Shown: positions 57,876-64,000 of the stretch, in pieces
Layout of the letters: each line of letters starts with the position of its first letter
Position numbering within the stretch: position 1 is the stretch's first letter
NCBI GenBank assembly: GCA_032622095.1
Contig: CP136065.1
Location: forward strand, 25,989,141 to 26,053,140
Source of the DNA: Siphonodentalium dalli
Taxonomy: Eukaryota; Mollusca; Scaphopoda; Gadilida; Siphonodentaliidae
Direction of reading: 5' to 3'
DNA: 64,000 bases
Position numbers and translations under genes: made by a program
The notes under the pieces: model-generated
What the model saw: the letters and a program-made list of their open reading frames with translations, nothing else
Databases searched by the model: none
Told to the model about the DNA's origin: nothing

Positions 57876-57978
57876 TTCCGACGATAGCAGAGACGGCAAC
57901 ATCGTTATCATTAAATGGACCTATTTCACATTATAGGTCGATAATGTGCATATTTGCGCGAAGATATGTTGCTTAAAC

Positions 57979-58170
57979 AGACATGGCTCATTCGAACCTC
58001 CAAATTATTTTCTACGTAATTTGGAGCGACGGATACGATATAACGATAAATAAACGAACTATTCATATATATATACCAGTTTCATATGCTCTGAAAAACA
58101 CTTGCCAAAGTCACAACCATTTTTCAGCAGCTTTCATCTTTTCGTCAGAAATCAGACGGTAGCGACGGAT
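57979..58170 (+). repeat. Repeat M, left-part copy
   Basis: Matches 42006-42125 ('gacatggctcattcgaacctccaaatt', 'tacgtaatttggagcgacggata', 'gctctgaaaaacacttgccaaagtcac') and runs past the point where X is inserted in the other copy, giving 'aaccatttttcagcagctttc'. It supplies the uninterrupted target sequence. Confidence 0.85.
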
Positions 58171-58190
58171 ACGATAGGCCGATAAATACA

Positions 58191-58355
58191 TGTTATCGCT
58201 GCAGTGAATTGATCTGGGCGAAGTATCACGTCGAGTTGAAGAGGTCAGATCGCTGGAACAAACGAGCCGTCGCAGGCGTCGAGTTTGATCCAGCGATCTG
58301 ACCTCTTCAACGAGACGTGACGCGAAGCCCAGATAAATTCACAGCAGCGATAACA
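58191..58355. mobile_element. Palindromic MITE Q (~165 bp)
   Basis: TGTTATCGCTGCAGTGAAT with TTCACAGCAGCGATAACA at the ends, and GTTGAAGAGGTCAGATCGCT with AGCGATCTGACCTCTTCAAC inside, leave a small loop. No target duplication is clear. It sits in the M copy upstream of the Crypton pseudogene's 3' end. Confidence 0.8.
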
Positions 58356-58706
58356 GGTTTATTATAATACACGCCTTTTTATTTAAATAACACTATTTCT
58401 GTCATGATTTATGAAATGGAACCCCATGTAGGCCATTGGTAACAAGAATAAACAAGGAACTCTGTTTTCGGGGGAAATCCCCTAGATGTGCGTATGAATA
58501 CAAATAACAAAGTTTGTGAAATAACGGTAACAATTCCAACGTTCGAAATAACAAGATTTTTAATCAGAATCGCTGTCAATGATACGAATTCGGCGTCTCT
58601 TCTGTGGAATTGGGCATCCATAGTAATTGTTGACCGAAATCTCACAGTTCTTTATGGTGGCACCGTCGAATGTTCCGCGGATCGCATGTTTATCTAGTGT
58701 GTTCAG

Positions 58707-60528
58707 TTATTGGTTCACACGGATTTCACGAAATGCAGAACTTTGAGAAGGAACTGCACATGGAATATTCACTGCAGGAGCACTCGATACCGGAGGTACA
58801 GATACACTGGTGGGTCTACTCGGGATATTACTCATGGTTTGTTGCATTTGATTAGATGCTACTGCATAATTGTTAATACTTTGTACATTTCGGTGCACAG
58901 TCAATTGTTGAATTGTTGTCGGCTGAACCCCAGCATGCAATAACCTGGTACGTGTAGCTTTTCTGTCACTGTGGTTAGTCTTCCGTCCATATTTCTCATA
59001 ATTTTCCGCAGGGAATTCTCTCATCGCAAGATAAAATGGACTTTCGTCCTCGCACATTTTAGATGGTCGATGGCTTTTGTATTCGATGTACGCTCGAATT
59101 GGGCAATTTTCTGGATCAGTCGCAAGCTCAAACTGCTTCGACCGAAACGCTCTTGGATCATTTGTGGCTCCTGTTCTTGTTTTTTTCTCTTTCCGTGAAT
59201 TCGAGATACCTTGTCCCGTTTTCATCTATTTTCAGTTTTATGTCGCCCCACCGAAGCTTCCGGTTTTCCAACCCACCACGCAATCCGAACATCTTCGTGT
59301 TTTGTAACCACATTTGATTTTGTAATTGACGAGGACTTGATATGCCGGCCAATACAACTTTTATCCTGCAGAATTTGTTCCTCGCGCTCAGATAGTGGTT
59401 CCGCTGCATTTGGTTTTGCGCCAAGGCCCTTCTGCTGCAGCTCCTTGCGTTTTGAAGCCAAGATTGCTCTTGACGATTTGAATTCTTTATCCGAGATGAT
59501 GTCGAATTCATAGTTCTTCTCTGACAGATACCGTGCTATAGATCGATGATAACTTGTAAGTGTGTCTGGTTCATACTCCGAGCCATCAGCTTTTCTTATC
59601 GAAAGAAGGAAAGTTGATAGGTGGTTGTCAAGTTCTGTGGGGGTAGTTCTGTCACCGCACGCATCTCATTTTCTTTTCGAATTCATTTGCATCTTCATCG
59701 GAGACATTCATGGATGTTGGTGCATTCCTTGATTGAATAATGCTGCTAGTAGTGTTTATACCGTTAGATGTACTGGTACAGGTAGATGTGGTTGTAGAAC
59801 TTGAAGTTGATGGTCCGAGAAATTCAGGTAATGTATTTGAAATTGCACCTGATACAGACCAATGTTACTCTGTAGTAATACAAAACTATTAGTTAAAATT
59901 CCTCAGTGATAAAGGGTATGTGGCATGCCACGCCAGCCGTTGAGGCATGCCAATATCCCATAATATGTCAAATATAGCGAATTATCGAAATATGAAATAC
60001 CACGAAAAAGCGAAATAGGAAAATACAGCGAAATTGCGGAATAAAAAATGCATCGAAATGACGAAATAGCGCGAATTATGAAATAAGAAATTATTTTTAT
60101 TAACTAAATAACGGAGATATTTGAAGAAGTGTTTTTGACGAAATAACGGGCATATTTGGAGAAGTTTTTTTAAAGAGCGTAAGTCCAGTTACACTCACAG
60201 TCACAGCAGCCTGAGAAGGTACAGGTACATGTATGTAATGTAGGGTGTCAGTCACAGTAGGTGCAGGTAGGTTGCTAATGGTGGTATTACTATTACTGGT
60301 AGATGTGGTAGCATTAGAAACTTCACTGTATCTGTTAGTGCTGACTATTGGACTTGTCGGCTGCTGAATTGCTGAGAGTGAGAATCCGTTCAATGAGAAG
60401 ATCGAGTCTGTGTCATCTGAACCCAAACCTGTTCCATTGAGCTCACTTGGTGATGCTACATCACAGTCAAACTGACCATAATCACCCAGGAATAACTTTT
60501 CTATATCAAATTCATCCGAGATATCCAT
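58707..60528 (-). pseudogene. Crypton/KIAA1958-type tyrosine recombinase, broken
   Basis: Read on the minus strand. Exon 1 (about 60528-60190) encodes MDISDEFDIEKLFLGDYG and a Ser/Thr-rich linker; a GTGAGT donor near 60198 probably joins an acceptor near 59850 (PEFLGPSTSSS). The core follows: ELDNHLSTFLLSIRKADGSE (59640), SKRKELQQKGLGAKPNAAE (59450), MWLQNTKMFGLRGG (59310), TRTGATNDPRAF (59180), the HxxR box as GRKTNHSDRK (58970), and HRNVQSINNYA with the candidate catalytic tyrosine (58880). A Ser/Pro-rich tail ends at 58707. At least three frame changes (near 59660, 59360, 59190) disrupt it. The segment between AMREFP and GRKTNHS is shorter than usual, so box II lacks its normal lead-in. 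The family excises and integrates DNA by tyrosine recombination. Confidence 0.8.
59880..60100 (-). other. Probable intron of the recombinase pseudogene with 'CGAAATA' repeats
   Basis: Short CGAAAT(A/T)-type repeats fill the space between the two proposed exons. Stops occur in all frames. Confidence 0.4.
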
Positions 60529-60880
60529 TTGTTACACTTTACTTAATTATTTATAGTACAATCTTAATATAGCGATAACCGGAAACAGCTGTTGCTAGCA
60601 GACGAAACTATGAACAAATTGTTGTTCCCTATTAATCAAATCGAGCACACCCAGTTCCGAACGCTCCGTGTAAAAAAGTTAACATTTACGCATGCGCGAT
60701 TGGTCGGATGTCATTCGAACACTTCTTTTGTGTTGGGTAGTATAGTCGAACAAACCGCATAATAAATAGTCCGGGTTTTTACTGACATGCGCAATATGCG
60801 AGATAGAGGAGGGTGGTATGACATCGGATCAAACTGTAGCTGATCCGATGGTCGGGAAATGATCGCTTTACTGTAGTGGT
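60529..60880 (-). other. Upstream region of the recombinase pseudogene
   Basis: No repeat array was recognised. The segment includes ACCGGAAACAGCTG at about 60577-60590. Promoter role is only positional. Confidence 0.3.
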
Positions 60881-60904
60881 ATTGGGGGAAGAAAAACGAT
60901 AGTC

Positions 60905-61245
60905 ATAATATAAATAAACGAACTATTGGTATATCGGATTCATATGCTCTGAAAAACGCTTGCCAAAGTCACAGCCATTTTCAACTATTCGCCAGAAGTC
61001 AGAAAAACGCTCTTTATTGCTACCATATCAGGAATAGACTACAACGGAACGCTCTTTTCTGTTCCATGTGCAAATGGCTGTATTGTGTTTGGGACCCACG
61101 TATTCACATTTGTATATTTTACTACTTCAATGCGTCTTTTTTGGTTACATGATGCTCGTAGAAAGGTAGTTCGGGTATTAATCGACCTATTTCGATACTG
61201 AGAAAAAATTCAAAAGCGAATACTATTATGTGTATTTTGGAGCGC
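60905..61245 (+). repeat. Repeat M, nearly complete copy
   Basis: Contains 'gctctgaaaaacgcttgccaaagtcacagccattttcaac', 'aaaaacgctctttat', 'taccatatcagg', 'aatgcgtcttttttgg' and 'atcgacctatttcgatactg', in the order found at 50458-50768. It lies upstream of the recombinase pseudogene's first exon on the opposite strand. Confidence 0.85.
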
Positions 61246-61424
61246 AAAAACAATTTCATTGTATCATTATTTCCACCACTAGCCGCCGTCTTAACACCAA
61301 TATTCCTTATATAAGGATGTTTTTTTCTCAATAATCCAATGCTGAAACTATATCATTCATCCTGTTACGTATCTTGAAATTAAGCACAATACTGGCTTAT
61401 GTTAATATGAATCGTACGTGACAC

Positions 61425-61545
61425 GTAGTGGAGCAACCACACATGATGTGCCTCAAATTTGCCTTTTTTCGGCGACATAACGCTAAGAATAATTTTGTAA
61501 CATCATGTAGTGGTCACGACGGAGACGACATGCCAACTTGACAAG
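61425..61545. repeat. Dispersed repeat E, copy 2
   Basis: Matches 3222-3345 ('gtgcctcaaatttgcctttt', 'gcgacataacgctaagaataattt', 'gacggagacgacatg'). Confidence 0.65.
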
Positions 61546-61649
61546 ACATGTCGTGGATTGTAAATTATTGTCTGGATTGTCGTCATGACTTCATTTTTCG
61601 TTTTCAGTAAGCGAACCAACGATATTGGTCTAAATGAAATTAATACACC

Positions 61650-61778
61650 TACATGTAAATCACATGTGAATTCTTCGTAAGTTGTGAAGTAGTTACTTTC
61701 ATTTTCATCGCGATGCTTCATTTCCAATTCCGCGTTTTTTGCAATCTCCACACGGTTACTAACCGGAAGTCACGTGAC
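61650..61778 (-). promoter_or_regulatory. Promoter-like ETS and E-box motifs before a short minus-strand frame
   Basis: ACCGGAAGT (ETS-type) and GTCACGTGAC (palindromic E-box) lie side by side at about 61759-61776. They are immediately upstream, in the minus sense, of an ATG at 61751 that opens MEIAKNAELEMKHRDENES. A possible donor (CAT|GTAGGT or AG|GTGTAT) follows near 61645-61650. It could be a bidirectional promoter and first exon of an unrecognised gene; no downstream exon was found. Confidence 0.3.
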
Positions 61779-61944
61779 AATTTCTCCAAAATCTATACCC
61801 GCGATCTTGAAGAATCACTGATGGATATAGAAAAAAATATATGACGTCATTCACCTGCCTTAGGTATAAGCACCCTTTGTGGTTGCTATAATTGCGCGAA
61901 ATAAGCTCATATTTGCATTATTTGAAAACTCAAATACGCTCAGT

Positions 61945-62370
61945 ATGGGCTCATTCGAGCTTCAAAATTTTGTCTACGTAATTTGGATGGAAGTATAAGA
62001 TATGTCGATAAATGCGTGACATACAGATTCACGTGCTCTGAAAGATACTTGCCTGAGTCACTCCCATTTTCAGCTGTTTTCAATGTTTCAAAGTGAAACA
62101 AACGCTCTTTATTTCTACCATATCATGAATAGACTAACACAAACTCTCTTTTCTGTTCCGTGTTGCGCGTGAGACTGTTGTTTGTTTGGGATCCAAACAC
62201 CGTCTTCAGTGTTGTATTTTTCATGACTTAAATGCGTCTTTCTGTGAATTATGATGCCCGTAGAAATGTAGTTCAAGTATTTATCGACCTATTTCGATAC
62301 CGGAACAATTCAAAGGGGGAAATTATTCGGCGCATTTTTGAGTGGAAACCGCCATGTTGCTTCAAAACAA
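61945..62370 (+). repeat. Repeat M, most complete copy
   Basis: Starts 'gtatgggctcattcgagcttcaaaattttgtctacgtaatttgg' and ends 'gaaaccgccatgttgcttc'. The AAAGT insertion point used by X in the other copy reads 'cctgagtcactcccattttcagctg' here, so this region has drifted. Repeat N follows. Confidence 0.87.
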
Positions 62371-62604
62371 CCCTATATGGGACTATTTATATGAAATAAG
62401 CCCGTATGGATTATATTTTCGAGAATATGCTGGAAATAACACGAATAAACAAACCCACGACTTACCACATGTACTTACCATTGTGGCCCGCGCCATCTAA
62501 CGGAATAACGCGTATGCCTCTACTATGGGCATATATCAGAATCATTTTAGTCCAATACGAACCAACGTAAATATTTATGTCCAATATGAACCCATTTGCA
62601 CGAG

Positions 62605-62890
62605 GATATGTTGGCTTAGAATCGGTTCATTTAGAGTCGATAATGTGCTGAAAATGAGAGCGTTTTAGTCACATCGACTCACACAGGCGATTCTAAGCTG
62701 ATTATGTTCGGACAATGACACCAGCCAACTCACGAAACTTTTCAGGTTCGCGCTCTTTAACATGTGATTTCACTGCACATGGCCCGCACCATAAAACTAA
62801 ATAACGGACATGGGTCCATGATCTGCTTATTTCAGAATCAAATAATCACTTTATGTACCTATTTCACATTATATATCAATTATGCGAGGA
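62605..62890 (+). repeat. Repeat N, copy 2
   Basis: Matches 56806-57110. The M then N order (about 430 bases of M, a 230-base gap, then N) suggests one larger interspersed unit. Its start truncates the transposase fragment described next. Confidence 0.8.
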
Positions 62891-62934
62891 TCTTGAAGAA
62901 TCGGGCGCTGGTTAAGAGGTTGACAATAATTCAG

Positions 62935-63320
62935 TTCCTTTTTTGTGTGTGTCAGACAGTCGCCAAACTCACCACATTCATTTGGAGCATTTATCATTTG
63001 GACAGCGAGTTTATGATATTTGATTGTTAACGTTTGTTGAAACCTTTTTGAATCTATGGCTGTATGCCAATTATGGAATCCATCACACGAAAGCTGACTC
63101 TTCTTTGCCTTCACATGCATGGCACATGTATATTATCTGCCTTTGCACAATAAAAGCCCAATACCCCATCCTTACTCTCATTATAATGGACCCAATGGCA
63201 CATTTTAAACCAACTTGTTTGGAATCTGTATTTTTCTCTCTGCTTAGCAGGCTTAAGATTGATTTGTTTAGATTCATCGCCAATATTTTGGTCTGGCCAA
63301 CAGCAGGTGATTTGAAACTG
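62935..63320 (-). pseudogene. TTF-type zinc-finger (ZMYM1/hAT-like) N-terminal fragment
   Basis: Minus-strand reading gives RFQTSWFKMCHWVHYNESKDG followed by FYCAKA (63225-63150). After a frame change near 63115 it continues KKSQLSCDGFHNWHTAIDSK, KYHKLAVQ and LTHTKKELNYC. The pattern W-x-H-Y ... C-x2-C ... GF-x-NW ... H-K-x-A is the TTF zinc finger found at the N-terminus of ZMYM1-like and hAT-type transposase proteins. The catalytic domain is absent: repeat N replaces the downstream part. It is a decayed transposable-element or domesticated-gene fragment. Confidence 0.6.
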
Positions 63321-63329
63321 CGTTGAGGA

Positions 63330-64000
63330 AAGATGAAATGTTCTGATGTGGTTGGCTGTATATTTCTGGCGACTCATTTGGCGAGACAGAAGAATCGGAC
63401 GACATTGCAAATATAGTTATGTTGATTATTATCATCTTTAGATTCAGATTCAGCAGTTATTAGTACTGTGAGTAACACAACTCTTGCTTTTGGCATTGTA
63501 TGACTATCACACAATGTTCCATTAATGTACTGTTATTTCGTTTAGGATAACCAGGCTTGCGCTTGCCACAAAAAGCCTTTAGTCAAAAGTTTAGCCAAAT
63601 GAGAGTTTTTTTTAGCCAAATGAAATGTGGAATAACCAATTTTTCCGTGGACAAAACTAAACATCCCTCATGTTGTCACTCCACAAACCAGTTTCCAAAC
63701 TTTCCATCATGGATGATCAACTACAGTACTTTGTAAATAAATGCTAGGACAATACTACAACTCAAAAATATACATCTCTTTTTGTCAGTCCTCAAACAAG
63801 TTCCCATCATGGATGACATTGTGTGATACATTCCGCGGTACTGTACTAGACTTTGTGAAATTGTAAATATGCTACATGTGGATGCTTGGACCTCCATGAT
63901 GTTCGAAATAGAAAACATCACATAGACTTTGACAGAATGCGTGGCTATAGGATTATCACTATATAATTCAATTAATATACTGTTATTTAATTTCAGATGA
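63330..64000. other. No gene seen; short direct repeats
   Basis: The phrase 'ttaat(g/a)tactgttattt(c/a)(g/a)ttt(a/c)ag' occurs at about 63524 and 63974, and 'tttccatcatggatgatcaac'/'cccatcatggatgacatt' at 63703 and 63803. The final 'atttaatttcag' could be a splice acceptor just before the window edge. Confidence 0.4.

Overview
The window is eukaryotic: genes are split by GT-AG introns, there is a tRNA-derived SINE, AATAAA-type 3' ends, and dense short inverted-repeat transposons and minisatellites in an AT-rich background. The vertebrate-like Erv1/ALR gene, the LINE tail with a Cys-Cys-His-Cys knuckle, and the abundant 'GGTTTCCGGATGATAACTT'-type intronic repeats suggest a marine lophotrochozoan, most likely a bivalve mollusc. 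The species cannot be fixed from this sequence alone.

Only one gene looks intact. It is a three-exon GFER/ALR (Erv1-type FAD sulfhydryl oxidase) on the + strand at 8909-17696, with an AATAAA signal at 17850. Its introns (about 6.1 and 2.1 kb) are filled with mobile and tandem repeats, and a TTAA-flanked inverted-repeat element sits just upstream of exon 1. Four decayed coding regions were also found: a LINE reverse-transcriptase tail (6915-7740, -), a multi-finger C2H2 zinc-finger gene (42272-44186, +, frameshifted), a Crypton/KIAA1958-type tyrosine recombinase (58707-60528, -, frameshifted), and a TTF-finger (ZMYM1/hAT-like) fragment (about 62935-63320, -).

Layout. 0-8.9 kb: palindromic elements, including one with an 11-bp target duplication, and the LINE tail. 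8.9-17.9 kb: GFER. 10.3-12.3 kb (in intron 1): a field of CTTAAG palindromes. 17-20 kb: hairpin repeats, a 31-bp minisatellite, a SINE and a twin hairpin. 20-34 kb: mostly unrecognised sequence with several repeat families (68-bp tandem, GTTGGGCCAACG element, TTAA element nested in another element). 34.5-38.4 kb: three or four foldback/palindromic elements. 38.5-41.5 kb: a near-homogeneous 28-bp satellite. 42.1-50.5 kb: a transposon-like unit (called X here) with a 57-bp terminal inverted repeat, a 5-bp target duplication and subterminal GCGACGGT repeats. It carries the zinc-finger gene and a further 4.5-kb foldback element. 51.3-56.6 kb: a 5.2-kb palindrome of about 30 copies of a 165-bp unit. 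56.8-63 kb: repeated promoter-like blocks (M and N) around the Crypton pseudogene.

The genes do not form a pathway. The main story is a mitochondrial sulfhydryl oxidase gene embedded in, and next to, layered insertions whose order can be read from target duplications: B1 into A1, X into M, and probably L into X. The most novel candidate is element X. Family names are inferences from motifs and sequence memory; no database search was possible.
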